Positions 18,207-27,335 of a stretch of 64,000 nt of DNA are shown here, piece after piece. Under the pieces are notes generated by a model that was not told where the DNA came from, made no database searches, and saw only the letters and a program-made list of their open reading frames with translations. This DNA is from Gammaproteobacteria bacterium (GTDB lineage: Bacteria > Pseudomonadota > Gammaproteobacteria > SZUA-140). Within the stretch, counting starts at the first letter, position 1; every line of letters starts with the position of its first letter. The translations under genes and the position numbers were made by a program. The stretch is from positions 310,001-374,000 of the forward strand of contig JADJQS010000002.1 of NCBI GenBank assembly GCA_016712635.1, written 5' to 3'.

Positions 18207-18292
18207 GTAGCCCGGATACAGCGCAGCGGCATCCGGGAATGCTTTATTCATTACCCCGGTTTCCGGCGCTCCGCGCCTGCATCCGGGCTACG
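18207..18292. repeat. GTAGCCCGGAT...ATCCGGGCTAC dispersed element
   Basis: 86-bp element bounded by perfect 11-bp inverted ends GTAGCCCGGAT and ATCCGGGCTAC, with an internal ATCCGGG copy. This type of intergenic repeat is common in gammaproteobacterial genomes. It separates two convergent genes. Confidence 0.7.
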
Positions 18293-18296
18293 AGTC

Positions 18297-18707
18297 TCAG
18301 ACCGCGGCGTGCCGGCGATCCTGCGCCCCGCCATGCAGGCGCATCAGCAGCTCGGCCTCGGTACGGATAAGATTGCACTGCGCCATGATCTCTTCGACGC
18401 CGGAGCCGTTGCGCACGAGTTTGACCGCGCGGTCGTACTCGCGGTGCATCGAGTCGTGCGCCTCCAGGTTGTCCTGGCGTTCGCCCAGCCGCATGACCTG
18501 CTGATCCAGCCGGCTCAGGTGCGCACCCACGCCGGAGGCGCCTGCGCACAGCGCACTCAACTCGTTCTGCAGCGCCGCGGATTCCGCGCGCAGCGCCCGG
18601 TAGGCGCGGCGCAGACGGATCACGCTCGCCGCCTGCAGCAGCACCAGCACCAGCACGGCGGCGGCGACGGTGGCCGCCACGATCTGTCCGGTCATATCAA
18701 GATTCAT
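18297..18707 (-). CDS. DUF2802 family protein
   Basis: 136 residues: N-terminal membrane helix (IVAATVAAAVLVLVLLQAA), a coiled-coil-like segment rich in Leu/Ala/Glu/Gln (residues ~35-90), then the conserved HREYDRAVKLVRNGSGVEEIMAQCNLIRTEAELLM. DUF2802 genes usually close Pseudomonas-type flagellar/chemotaxis loci after cheW; function unknown. GAGGTGAG precedes the ATG and overlaps the stop of the small gene upstream. Last gene of the flagellar locus. Confidence 0.82.
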   Translation of the reverse strand: MNLDMTGQIVAATVAAAVLVLVLLQAASVIRLRRAYRALRAESAALQNELSALCAGASGVGAHLSRLDQQVMRLGERQDNLEAHDSMHREYDRAVKLVRNGSGVEEIMAQCNLIRTEAELLMRLHGGAQDRRHAAV

Positions 18708-18718
18708 CGAAGCTCACC

Positions 18719-18898
18719 TCAGGCATATTCATCGACCTGTCCACCGCGGGAGTCATCCTTGTTTTCCCCGTCTTCGTCCCGCGGAGGCGTCTTTTCCCTG
18801 CGCGGCGGCCGGGGCTGACCGGAATCCGGCCCGATACGGTCAACCGGGCGCCTGCCCCAGGTCGGCAGCGTCGGTTTTATGTCCCCGATATCCGGCAT
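18719..18898 (-). CDS. small proline-rich charged protein
   Basis: 59 residues, MPDIGDIKPTLPTWGRRPVDRI..., then a disordered Pro/Arg/Asp/Glu-rich stretch ending VDEYA. The start at 18898 is favoured over an ATG 15 nt upstream because a GGAGG lies 8 nt before it. Its stop overlaps the ribosome site of the DUF2802 gene, so translation is probably coupled. No domain recognised; short disordered proteins occur at this place in related loci, as I recall. Function unknown. Confidence 0.55.
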   Translation of the reverse strand: MPDIGDIKPTLPTWGRRPVDRIGPDSGQPRPPRREKTPPRDEDGENKDDSRGGQVDEYA

Positions 18899-18975
18899 TC
18901 CGTCGACCTCCATTGGCCGTCCGAATATCCGTAAATTTGCACATTTCGTGCCAGGGTGCCGTGACCCGGTCCGCG

Positions 18976-20220
18976 TCAGGGCGATCGCGCGTCCGGCTGC
19001 CGGCCGGCGATGCTGGCCCCGCGCGGCAGCAGCGGAGGCAGGCCGATCTCCACCCTGGGCTGTGCTGCGGGCGGGGCCAGTTCCAGCGGTCGCACCGGGA
19101 GCGCCGGGACGGGCGGCAGTGTGATCGCACGCTGCGGTCGCGGGTTCGGCGGACGAGGCGGCTTCACGCCGGCCTGCGCGGGGGCCGTGGCGGCCGGGGT
19201 TGGCGGCACCGCCGGCGGCGCGGCGGGCGCGGTGAAGCCCGGCGCCGTGGCAGGCGGAACTTCCGCGGGCTCCGCTACGCCGGCCGGCGACAGAGGAACG
19301 GAATCCGCCGGTTCCGTCGCCAGCGGCGCTATGTCGGTGGCTGCGGGAGACGCGGTGGACCCTGCCTCCTCCGGGACAGCGGACTGGCGCAGGCGTTCGT
19401 CGAGGAGGTATTCGACCTCCTTGTCGGCCAGCACGACCAGTACCACGCGGCGGTTTTTCGCGCGGCCTTCAGCAGTATCGTTGGCGATGACCGGACGATA
19501 CTCGCCGTAGCCGACCGCCGACAGACGGGTGGAAGAGATGCCGTGACCCTCGAACAGGCGCACCACGCTGGAGGCGCGCGCGGAGGACAGTTCCCAGTTC
19601 GACGGATAGACCGGGGTATTGATGGGCACGTTGTCGGTGAATCCCTCCACGCGGACCGGATTGGAGAAATCGGCCAGGATGGCCGCGACGCGGGTGAGCA
19701 CCTCGATCGCCTCCTGGCGGATCCGCGCGCTGCCGCTCGGAAACAGCACGCTGTCCTTGATGTCCACCTCGACCCAGAGGTCCGTCACGCTGATCGCGAC
19801 CAGTCCCATGTCGACCAGCTTCTGCATGGCCTCGGCTACCTCGTCCGCAATCTTCTGGATGTCGCGCGCGTTCTCCGGCGACGATGTGAAGCCGGCGCCG
19901 GGCAGGTTGCCCTTGTCCGTATCCTGGTTGCTCAGGGTGACGATCGGGACCTTGATCAGCGTGGGCTTGCTGACGATCTCGATCGAGGCATTGGTGGCGG
20001 ATTTCACGATCTCGCCCACCTGGATCGGCTCGAAGGATTTCTTGGGTTCGTTGAAGGCCGCCACCAGTGAATCGGACAGGACGCGGTATTTGCCGGCGTT
20101 GACCGAAGAAACCGCGTACATGACGACGAAGAACGCGAACAGCAGCGTGATGAAATCCGCGTACGACACGAGCCAGCGCTCGTGATTCTCGTGCTCCTCA
20201 TGCTTTTTCTTGCGCGCCAT
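18976..20220 (-). CDS. motD: flagellar stator protein MotD (MotB-like) with a long proline-rich tail
   Basis: 414 residues. Basic N-terminus, one membrane helix with the proton-path motif ERWLVSYADFITLLFAFFVVMYA (Asp in YADF), then an OmpA-like peptidoglycan-binding domain (VEGFTDNVPINTP..., NWELSSARASSVVRLFEGHG, GYGEYRPVIANDTAEGRAKNRRV). With MotC it forms a proton-driven stator. The last ~150 residues are Pro/Ala-rich low complexity (PPAVPPTPAATAPAQAG), longer than usual MotD tails. Ten bases after motC. Confidence 0.93.
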   Translation of the reverse strand: MARKKKHEEHENHERWLVSYADFITLLFAFFVVMYAVSSVNAGKYRVLSDSLVAAFNEPKKSFEPIQVGEIVKSATNASIEIVSKPTLIKVPIVTLSNQDTDKGNLPGAGFTSSPENARDIQKIADEVAEAMQKLVDMGLVAISVTDLWVEVDIKDSVLFPSGSARIRQEAIEVLTRVAAILADFSNPVRVEGFTDNVPINTPVYPSNWELSSARASSVVRLFEGHGISSTRLSAVGYGEYRPVIANDTAEGRAKNRRVVLVVLADKEVEYLLDERLRQSAVPEEAGSTASPAATDIAPLATEPADSVPLSPAGVAEPAEVPPATAPGFTAPAAPPAVPPTPAATAPAQAGVKPPRPPNPRPQRAITLPPVPALPVRPLELAPPAAQPRVEIGLPPLLPRGASIAGRQPDARSP

Positions 20221-20230
20221 GGGCGGACCG

Positions 20231-20971
20231 TCAGTGGATGTAGCCCTGCAGCTTGGTCTCGATGTTGCGCGGGTTTTCCCCTTCGGCGATGGACACGATG
20301 CCTTCGATGATCATCTCGCGGAACTGCGTATGGACGTGCACGATGCCCTTGAGCTTGTTGGCTATCGGCAGGAAAAACAGGTTGGCGAGGCCGACGCCGT
20401 AGATCGTGGCCACGAATGCCACCGCGATGCCCGAACCCAGCTTGCTGGGATCGGCCAGGTTCGCCATGACGTGAATGAGACCCATGACGGCGCCGATGAT
20501 GCCGATCGTGGGGGAGTAACCACCCATGCCCTCGTACACCTTGGCCGCCTGGGTGTCGTGATATTCATGGACGCCCACTTCCACTTCCATGATGGCGCGG
20601 ATCGCCTGCGGGTCGCTGCCGTCCACCAGCAGCTGCAATCCCTTGCGGGCGAACTGATCGGGCTCGCTTTCGGTGACCGACTCCAGGCCGAGCAGGCCCT
20701 CCTTGCGCGCGATATTGCTCCAGTTGACGATCTTCTGTATGGCCTCCGCCGCGGCGACCTTGGGCGGGAAGACGACCCACATGGTCATCTTGAGCGAACG
20801 CATGAAGATGTTGAACGGGGTCTGGATCAGGACGGCGCCGGTGGTGCCGCCAAACACGATGAGAAACGCCGTCAGCTGCAACAGCGACGAGAGGTGCCCG
20901 CCTTCCAGCGCGTTGCCACCGAGTATCGCGATGAAGGCGAGCGCGACACCGGCTATGGTCAGCATATCCAA
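20231..20971 (-). CDS. motC: flagellar stator protein MotC (MotA-like)
   Basis: 246 residues, four membrane segments. MotA/TolQ family: N-terminal MDMLTIAGVALAFIAILGGNALEGG resembles Pseudomonas MotC (MDVLS...), the cytoplasmic loop carries EGLLGLESVTE, and the C-terminal pair includes GGYSPTIGIIGAVMGLIHVM and GLANLFFLPIANKLK. The TTG at 20969-20971 is chosen as start: GGAG lies about 9 nt upstream and it keeps the conserved MDxL start; the ATG six bases later is too far. Directly after fliA, 167 bp gap, with no che genes between. Confidence 0.93.
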   Translation of the reverse strand: MDMLTIAGVALAFIAILGGNALEGGHLSSLLQLTAFLIVFGGTTGAVLIQTPFNIFMRSLKMTMWVVFPPKVAAAEAIQKIVNWSNIARKEGLLGLESVTESEPDQFARKGLQLLVDGSDPQAIRAIMEVEVGVHEYHDTQAAKVYEGMGGYSPTIGIIGAVMGLIHVMANLADPSKLGSGIAVAFVATIYGVGLANLFFLPIANKLKGIVHVHTQFREMIIEGIVSIAEGENPRNIETKLQGYIH

Positions 20972-21138
20972 GATCTATCGCTCCCATGCGACAGGCAGGT
21001 TGCGGGCGGTCCCCGCGCCCGTCAATCCGTAAGTTCCGCCTGGCCTGTGCATAATCCCCGTTCCGTTCCTGCCGGCGACGCGCATGCGTCCCGGCACACC
21101 TTCCCTGTGCAGTGCGATCCCTGCGCCGGCGGCGCGAT

Positions 21139-21876
21139 TCAGTCGTTCGTCCGCCAGTGGCCGAGCCGGGTCTGCAGCCGGACCAGCGCCTGGCTGTGGA
21201 TCTGGCTGACGCGCGACTCGCTGACCCCGATCACCGCACCGATCTCACGCAGGTTGAGGTCCTCTTCATAATAGAGCGTGAGGACCAGGCGTTCGCGATC
21301 GGGCAATCCGGAGATCGCCTCCGCGAGATTGCGCTTGAAATCATCGCGCTGCACGCCCTCGAACGGCCCGTTGTCACCCTTGCCGAAGCGCGAGGGAACG
21401 GCATCCTCGCTCATGCCCATCTCCTCGAAACTCAGCAGCCGGCAGCCGCTCGCGTCCTGCAGCGTCTTGTGATACTCGTCCAGGCTCATGCCGAGCACCT
21501 TGGCCACCTCATGGTCCCTGGCGTCTCGGCCGGTGGCGTTCTCGATCTCGCGCACGGCATCGGCGACCTGGCGCGCCTTGCGGTGCACCGAGCGCGGCGC
21601 CCAGTCGCCCTTGCGGATCTCGTCGAGCATGGAGCCGCGGATGCGTATGCCCGCGTAGGTCTCGAAGCTCGCCCCCTGGCCGGCATCGTAGTTGCGCGCC
21701 GCCTCGAGCAGGCCGATCATCCCGGCCTGGATCAGGTCGTCGACCTGAACGCTCGGCGGCAGCCTGCTCATGATGTGGTAGGCGATGCGCTTCACGAGTG
21801 AAGCGTATTGCGTCACCACTTCCTGATACCCTTTATCCTCGTTGTCTATCGGTGTATACATGGCTGGTTTATTCAT
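21139..21876 (-). CDS. fliA: RNA polymerase sigma-28 factor FliA
   Basis: 245 residues. Directs late flagellar genes (fliC here). Regions: sigma 2 with VKRIAYHIMSRLPPSVQVDDLIQAGMIGLLEA, RIRGSMLDEIRKGDWAPRS, sigma 3, and sigma 4 with DLNLREIGAVIGVSESRVSQIHSQA. Start ATG at 21876 lies in an ATGA overlap with fleN. An upstream extension of the frame is inside fleN and is not used. Confidence 0.96.
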   Translation of the reverse strand: MNKPAMYTPIDNEDKGYQEVVTQYASLVKRIAYHIMSRLPPSVQVDDLIQAGMIGLLEAARNYDAGQGASFETYAGIRIRGSMLDEIRKGDWAPRSVHRKARQVADAVREIENATGRDARDHEVAKVLGMSLDEYHKTLQDASGCRLLSFEEMGMSEDAVPSRFGKGDNGPFEGVQRDDFKRNLAEAISGLPDRERLVLTLYYEEDLNLREIGAVIGVSESRVSQIHSQALVRLQTRLGHWRTND

Positions 21877-22766
21877 GATATGCCCACAGTTGTCCTGCCG
21901 CCGTTGTTGTTTACGAACAGTCTTTCCACGAAAAATTCGATACAGCCGCTTGCCGCCCGCGGGGTCGGCCACTGCGCCACCTTCTGCGCGATCTTGCCGA
22001 AGGAGAGCGCCGCCTTGCTGCGCGGATACGCATCCACCAGGGCGCGCTGTTTCTGCACCGCCTTGCGCAGGAATTCGTCGTAGGGGATCGCGCCGACATA
22101 GTCGAGATTGACGTCGAGAAAGCGGTCGGCCACCTTGGCGAGCTTTCTGTACAGCTCGCTCCCCTCCTGCGCGCTTTGCACCATGTTGGCCAGCACGCGG
22201 AACCGGTCCACACCGTGCTCGCGGTGCAGGATCTTGATCATGGCGTAGGCGTCGGTGATCGATGCGGGCTCGTCGCATACCACCACCAGAACCTCGTGCG
22301 CCGCGCGGGCGAAGGTCACCACGCTGTCGGAGATGCCCGCCGCGGTGTCGACCAGCAGGATCTCCGGATTGAAGCTGAGGGCGCTGAAGGCGCGGATCAG
22401 GCCGGCATGTTCCGCCTGGCTGAGTTCCGCCATGCGTTTCACACCCGAGGACGCGGGGATGATGCGCAGGCCGTGCGGCCCCTCCATGAGCACGTCGTCG
22501 AGCGAACAGTCGCCCTTGACGACATGCGACAGATTCACGCTCGGCTGCAGGCCGAGCAGAACATCGACGTTGGCGAGGCCGAGGTCGGCGTCCATCAGCA
22601 GCACCCGCTCACCACTCATGGCGAGCGTCACGCCGAGATTGACCGAGACGTTGGTCTTGCCGACGCCGCCCTTTCCGCCCGTCACCGCGATGACGCGCAC
22701 GGGCGTCTGGCGGGAGAATTCACGCAGACCGGCCACCTGGGACAGTCCCTTGTCAGACATAAGCAT
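21873..22766 (-). CDS. fleN: flagellar number regulator FleN/FlhG (MinD-like ATPase)
   Basis: 297 residues. Deviant Walker A VTGGKGGVGKTNVSVNL near residue 30, LLMDADLGLANVDVLLGL, and IPYDEFLRKAVQKQRALVDAYP. In relatives it restrains FleQ and, with FlhF, sets the number and place of polar flagella. A C-terminal helix ending in a hydrophobic CIEFFVERLF may bind the membrane. Start ATG at 22766 (GGAAG six nt upstream) overlaps flhF by 14 bases. Confidence 0.95.
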   Translation of the reverse strand: MLMSDKGLSQVAGLREFSRQTPVRVIAVTGGKGGVGKTNVSVNLGVTLAMSGERVLLMDADLGLANVDVLLGLQPSVNLSHVVKGDCSLDDVLMEGPHGLRIIPASSGVKRMAELSQAEHAGLIRAFSALSFNPEILLVDTAAGISDSVVTFARAAHEVLVVVCDEPASITDAYAMIKILHREHGVDRFRVLANMVQSAQEGSELYRKLAKVADRFLDVNLDYVGAIPYDEFLRKAVQKQRALVDAYPRSKAALSFGKIAQKVAQWPTPRAASGCIEFFVERLFVNNNGGRTTVGIS

Positions 22767-23988
22767 TGGCCACTTCCTTTCCGAAACTGAGTGCGATCAG
22801 ATCTTCGTTGATGGAGGATTCCGAGTTTTTCATCGTCTGCACACCGCGTGCCACCAGCGTGCCGGCGCGCGCCTGATGCAGGTCTTCCGGCACGCGCTGG
22901 CCGTCGCTGTAGTACGCCACCGGCAGCGCGTGACTGATCGCCGCGCTGACGGCGCCGCCGATGCAGGTGGCCTCGTCCAGCTTGGTCAGGATGCATCCGT
23001 CCGGATGGAACGCGCCGAAGGCGCCCGCCACATCCCCCAGCCCGGACAGGCGCGTGGTGGCGGACAGCAGCAGCAGGGTCTTCTTGTTCATGTGCGACTT
23101 GTCGAGCAGCTCCGCCTGCTTCAGCAGCGCGCTGTCATGCTGGCCCATGCCGGTGGTATCGATCAGGATCAGGCGGCGGTCGCACAGGTCGTTGAGCACC
23201 TTGCGCAGTTCGTCGCGGCTGTCGGCAGTCTTGACCGGGACATCGAGGATGCGGCCGTAGGTGCGCAGCTGCTCATAGGCGCCGACGCGATAGTTGTCGA
23301 CGGTGATCAAGGCCACCTGGCGGCTGCCGTGGCGCATCGCATAGCGCGCGGCGAGCTTCGCGGCGGTGGTGGTCTTGCCCACGCCGGTCGGGCCGACCAG
23401 TGCGACGATGCCGCCGTCGTTGAGGATGTCGTGTCCGTACAGCGGGATGTCATTCGCAAGCAGGTTCAGCGCGCGCTGCCACAGCCCCTCGATGTCGTCA
23501 TCGAGATGCCCGAGACCGTCGACGAGACTGCGGCTCTGGGCTGCGGTCAGGCCGAAATGCATCAGACGCTGGATCAGCTCGACGGCGGCCGGTTCGCGCC
23601 GGCTGAAATGGCCCCAGGCGAGGCTCGACAGCTGGTTTTCCATCATCAGGCGCATATGGCTGAGTTCGGAGCGCAGCTCGACCAGCGTCGGCTCCTGGCT
23701 CCAGATGTTGTCGGGCGCCTCGGCGGCCGGCGCGGCGGGCTGGACGGCCTCGACCGTCCTGCGGGCGGCAGCGACGGCCGGCGCGGGAACCTCCTGCGTC
23801 CGGGTTTCGCCCATGATTTCGGTCTTTACCGCCTTGAAAACCGTCTCGTCGTAATCGACTGCAGCGACGATCTCCACGCCGCCATTGACGCGGCTGTTGG
23901 AGAGGATCACCGCCTCCGGTCCCTGCTCATCGCGCACCATGCGGATGGCCTGGCGTATGTCGGGGGCAAAAAATCGTTTTATCTTCAT
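22753..23988 (-). CDS. flhF: flagellar biosynthesis GTPase FlhF
   Basis: 411 residues. SRP-type GTPase that marks the pole for flagellar assembly. N-terminal B domain begins MKIKRFFAPDIRQAIRMVRDEQGPEAVILS; an Ala/Pro-rich linker follows; the NG domain carries GPTGVGKTTTAAKLA (G1), DTTGMGQHD (G3) and TKLDEA (G4). A 7-bp hairpin (GCCGCGC/GCGCGGC) lies in the 49-nt gap after flhA. Confidence 0.95.
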   Translation of the reverse strand: MKIKRFFAPDIRQAIRMVRDEQGPEAVILSNSRVNGGVEIVAAVDYDETVFKAVKTEIMGETRTQEVPAPAVAAARRTVEAVQPAAPAAEAPDNIWSQEPTLVELRSELSHMRLMMENQLSSLAWGHFSRREPAAVELIQRLMHFGLTAAQSRSLVDGLGHLDDDIEGLWQRALNLLANDIPLYGHDILNDGGIVALVGPTGVGKTTTAAKLAARYAMRHGSRQVALITVDNYRVGAYEQLRTYGRILDVPVKTADSRDELRKVLNDLCDRRLILIDTTGMGQHDSALLKQAELLDKSHMNKKTLLLLSATTRLSGLGDVAGAFGAFHPDGCILTKLDEATCIGGAVSAAISHALPVAYYSDGQRVPEDLHQARAGTLVARGVQTMKNSESSINEDLIALSFGKEVANAYV

Positions 23989-24037
23989 CGTTCGCCTCGT
24001 TCAGCGCCGCGCATCTTGCGCGGCGGTTATCGCCGTT

Positions 24038-26140
24038 TCACCGGTCCGGCCGTCCGATGTTGGCGACGATCTTGATCTGCCGGTTGTCCGGTATTTCGTC
24101 GTACGACAGCACGTTCATGGCTGGGATCGTGTGGCGGGTGAAGCGCGCCATCACCATGCGCAGCCCCGGGGATACCAGCAGCACCACCGGCTGTCCCGCC
24201 ATCTCCTGCCGCTGCGCCGCCTCCAGCAGCGACTGGTGCAGCCGGTCGGCCAGTCCCGGTTCGAGGGCCATGCCGCCGGCCCCCTGGGTGCGCAGAGTCT
24301 CGTGCAATAACTGTTCCAACGTCTGATCCAGGGTGATCACCGGCAGCTCGCTGCCGAGACCGCTGATGCTCTGCGTGATCAGGCGGCCAAGGGCGACGCG
24401 CACGGAGGCGGTGAGAACGCCGGGGTCTTGACTGCTGGCCGAGGCGGACGCCAGATTTTCCACGATTGTGCGCATGTCGCGGATCGGTACCTTCTCCTCC
24501 AGCAGGTTGCGCAACACCTTCTGCACGGTGCCGAGCGGCAGCGAATCCGGCACCAGGCCGTCGACCAGCTTCGGCGAGACCTTGGCGAGGTTGTCCAGCA
24601 ACTGCTGCACCTCCTCGCGGCCGAGCAGTTCGTGCGCATGCGTCTGCAGGATGTGGTTGAGGTGCGTCGCGATCACGGTGCTGGTATCGACGACCGTGTA
24701 ACCCATGGTCTGCGCCTGCTCGCGCTGGTTCGCCTCGATCCACACGGCGTCCATGCCGAAGGCCGGGTCCTTGGTCTGTACTCCCGCCAGCTTCCCGAAC
24801 ACGCGACCCGGATTGATGGCCAGCTCGCGGTCGGGGAAGACCTCGGCCTCGCCCAGGGTGACGCCCATCAGGGTGACGCGGTAGGCGCTCGGCGCCAGTT
24901 CAAGGTTGTCGCGAATGTGTACCGAGGGGATCAGGAAGCCGATCTCCTGCGTCAGTTTCTTGCGCACGCCCTTGATCCGGCTCATGAGCTGGCCGCCCTG
25001 GTTCTTGTCCACCAGCGGGATGAGGCGGTAACCGACCTCGAGTCCGACCGTGTCGACCGGCACCACGTCCTCCCAGCTGAGTTCGCGCGGCTCGCTCGGC
25101 TTCTGTTCCGCCGCAGCCGCCGTGCGCGCCTGTTCCTGCGCGCGCGCGGGCTGCGACCTGCGCTGCTGGATCATGTAGCTACCCGCCCCCGCGATACCGG
25201 CCAGGGTCAGGAAGGCGACGTTGGGCATGCCCGGAACGATGCCGAGCAGGCCCATGACGCCAGCCGTTACAGCGAGCGCGCGCGGGCTGTCGAACAGCTG
25301 GCTGAGCAGCTGCTTGCCCATGTCCTGCTCGCTCGACACACGCGTCACCATGATGGCCGCCGCGGTCGACAGCACGAGGCCGGGGATCTGCGCCACCAGT
25401 CCGTCGCCGATGGTGAGCAGGGTGTAGTTGTGCATGGCGTTGGCGAACGCCATGTCGTGCTGCATCATGCCGATGGCGAGGCCGCCGATGATGTTGATGA
25501 ACAGGATGAGGATGCCGGCGACGGCGTCGCCGCGCACGAACTTGCTGGCGCCGTCCATGGAGCCGTAGAAATCCGCCTCCGCCACCACGTCCGCGCGCCG
25601 CCGCTTGGCCTCCTCCTGGCCGATGATGCCGGCGTTGAGGTCGGCGTCGATCGCCATCTGTTTGCCGGGCATTGAATCCAGGGTGAAGCGCGCGCTGACC
25701 TCGGAGATGCGGCCGGCGCCCTTGGTCACCACCACGAAGTTGATGATGACCAGGATCGCGAATACGATGATGCCGACGGCGTAGTTGCCGCCCACGACGA
25801 AGGAGCCGAAGGACTCGATGACGTGTCCGGCCGCGTCGGCACCGGTATGCCCCTCGAGCAGCACCACCCGGGTCGAGGCGATGTTGAGCGCGAGGCGCAG
25901 CAGTGTCGCGAGCAGCAGCACGGTGGGAAAGGTGGCGAAGTCGAGCGGACGCTGGGTGTACACGCAGGCCAGGATCACGACCAGGGACAGCGCGATGTTG
26001 AAGGTGAAGAAGACGTCGAGCATGAGCGGCGGCAGCGGCACCACCAGCATCGCCAGCAGCGCGATCATCAGCAGGGGCGCCCCCAGCGCGCCGTGGCGGC
26101 CGAAGTCACGGATGCTTCCCAGTACGTTTGCCTCAGCCAT
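24038..26140 (-). CDS. flhA: flagellar type III export apparatus protein FlhA
   Basis: 700 residues, usual length. N-terminal eight-helix membrane domain with the FHIPEP signature region RPLDFATFPTVLLLATLLRLALNIAS and GDAVAGILILFINIIGG; C-terminal cytoplasmic ring domain after ~residue 350 (VPVDTVGLEVGYRLIPLVD). The proton-driven export gate. ATG 26140 is chosen because GAGGA lies six nt before it; another ATG two codons upstream overlaps that site. 51 nt after flhB. Confidence 0.96.
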   Translation of the reverse strand: MAEANVLGSIRDFGRHGALGAPLLMIALLAMLVVPLPPLMLDVFFTFNIALSLVVILACVYTQRPLDFATFPTVLLLATLLRLALNIASTRVVLLEGHTGADAAGHVIESFGSFVVGGNYAVGIIVFAILVIINFVVVTKGAGRISEVSARFTLDSMPGKQMAIDADLNAGIIGQEEAKRRRADVVAEADFYGSMDGASKFVRGDAVAGILILFINIIGGLAIGMMQHDMAFANAMHNYTLLTIGDGLVAQIPGLVLSTAAAIMVTRVSSEQDMGKQLLSQLFDSPRALAVTAGVMGLLGIVPGMPNVAFLTLAGIAGAGSYMIQQRRSQPARAQEQARTAAAAEQKPSEPRELSWEDVVPVDTVGLEVGYRLIPLVDKNQGGQLMSRIKGVRKKLTQEIGFLIPSVHIRDNLELAPSAYRVTLMGVTLGEAEVFPDRELAINPGRVFGKLAGVQTKDPAFGMDAVWIEANQREQAQTMGYTVVDTSTVIATHLNHILQTHAHELLGREEVQQLLDNLAKVSPKLVDGLVPDSLPLGTVQKVLRNLLEEKVPIRDMRTIVENLASASASSQDPGVLTASVRVALGRLITQSISGLGSELPVITLDQTLEQLLHETLRTQGAGGMALEPGLADRLHQSLLEAAQRQEMAGQPVVLLVSPGLRMVMARFTRHTIPAMNVLSYDEIPDNRQIKIVANIGRPDR

Positions 26141-26197
26141 ATGCATTCCTCGTATGCGTTCTTGCGTTCATTGCCCGTATCCCGCCGTCTGCCGGAC

Positions 26198-27331
26198 TCA
26201 ATCGTCCCGGCGCAGGTCGTCCGGTATCGGGAGATCGTTGAAGTCCCTGTTCGTCCCCTGCCCGCGGCGCGGCTTCCGGCGCAGCTGGAAGGCATAGGCC
26301 AGGATCTGCGCCACCGCCAGGAACAGGCCCGACGGGATCTCCTGCTCCAGGCGCGTGCTGTAATAGATGGCGCGCGCGAGCGGCGGCGCGGACAGGATCG
26401 GAACCTTGTGCCTGAGCGCGATATTCCTGATCTCCAGCGCAACGAGATCCCTGCCCTTTGCCACCACCACCGGGGCCGACATTCTGCTCTGGTCGTAGCG
26501 CAGGGCCACTGCATAGTGCGTCGGGTTGGTGATGACGACGTCCGCCTTCGGTGTCGCATCCATCATGCGGCGGCGCGACTGCTCGTGCTGGATCTCGCGG
26601 ATGCGGCGCTTCACTTCCGGGCTGCCGTCGGTCTGGCGGAATTCTTCCTTGATCTCCTGGTGCGTCATGCGGAGCTGCTTCTTGTGGTCCCACAGCTGGA
26701 ACGGGACGTCGATCGCGGCGATCACGATCATGGCGCCGCTCAGCAGGAGAAAGGCATGCAACAGCAAGCTGCCGGCGCCGGCGATGGCAGTATTGACATC
26801 CATCCCGCCGAGACCGAGCAGATCCTCGGCATTGCCCAGCAGCAGCAGAATGGCGATCGCCAGGACGACGCCGAATTTGGCCATGGCCTTGAGCAGCTCA
26901 ACCAGACCGCGCACGCCGAAGACGCGGCCCATCCCCTTGACGGGATCGAGCTTGTCCCATTTGAAGGCCATCGCCTTGGTGCTGAAGGCCCACCCGCTCA
27001 GCGCAAGCGGCGCGAGCAGCGCGACCGCCATTACCACCATCAGGAAGGGAGCGAGCGCGACCACCGACTCGATGATGGCCTGCTGCAGCTTGAGCAGCAT
27101 GGAGGCGGCGTCCATGAGTTCGGCGCGCGGCGCCGCGAATGAGAGCTCCATGGTGCGCAGTGACTGCCGCACGACGCCGTCGCCCAGCAGCATCATGCCC
27201 GCCGCCGATACCAGCAGCACGGCCATCGTGGTGAGTTCGCGCGAACGCGGCACCTGACCGCGTTCGCGCGCCTCCTGCAGTCGCTTGGGGGTGGCCTGTT
27301 CTGTGCGTTCCTGTGCGGAATTCTCTGCCAT
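26198..27331 (-). CDS. flhB: flagellar export switch protein FlhB
   Basis: 377 residues. Four membrane segments (residues ~30-220), then a cytoplasmic domain with the autocleavage motif NPTH (VVITNPTHYAVALRYD), which switches export from hook to filament substrates. N-terminal EQATPKRLQEARERGQVPRSREL is the family signature. ATG 27331 has GGAG seven nt upstream, overlapping the end of fliR; a GTG directly before it is less likely. Confidence 0.96.
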   Translation of the reverse strand: MAENSAQERTEQATPKRLQEARERGQVPRSRELTTMAVLLVSAAGMMLLGDGVVRQSLRTMELSFAAPRAELMDAASMLLKLQQAIIESVVALAPFLMVVMAVALLAPLALSGWAFSTKAMAFKWDKLDPVKGMGRVFGVRGLVELLKAMAKFGVVLAIAILLLLGNAEDLLGLGGMDVNTAIAGAGSLLLHAFLLLSGAMIVIAAIDVPFQLWDHKKQLRMTHQEIKEEFRQTDGSPEVKRRIREIQHEQSRRRMMDATPKADVVITNPTHYAVALRYDQSRMSAPVVVAKGRDLVALEIRNIALRHKVPILSAPPLARAIYYSTRLEQEIPSGLFLAVAQILAYAFQLRRKPRRGQGTNRDFNDLPIPDDLRRDD

Positions 27332-27335
27332 CACC

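Noticed and set aside
26198..27331. Non-flagellar type III secretion switch protein
   Set aside because: Gene order fliR-flhB-flhA-flhF and the flagellar neighbours make a flagellar FlhB certain.
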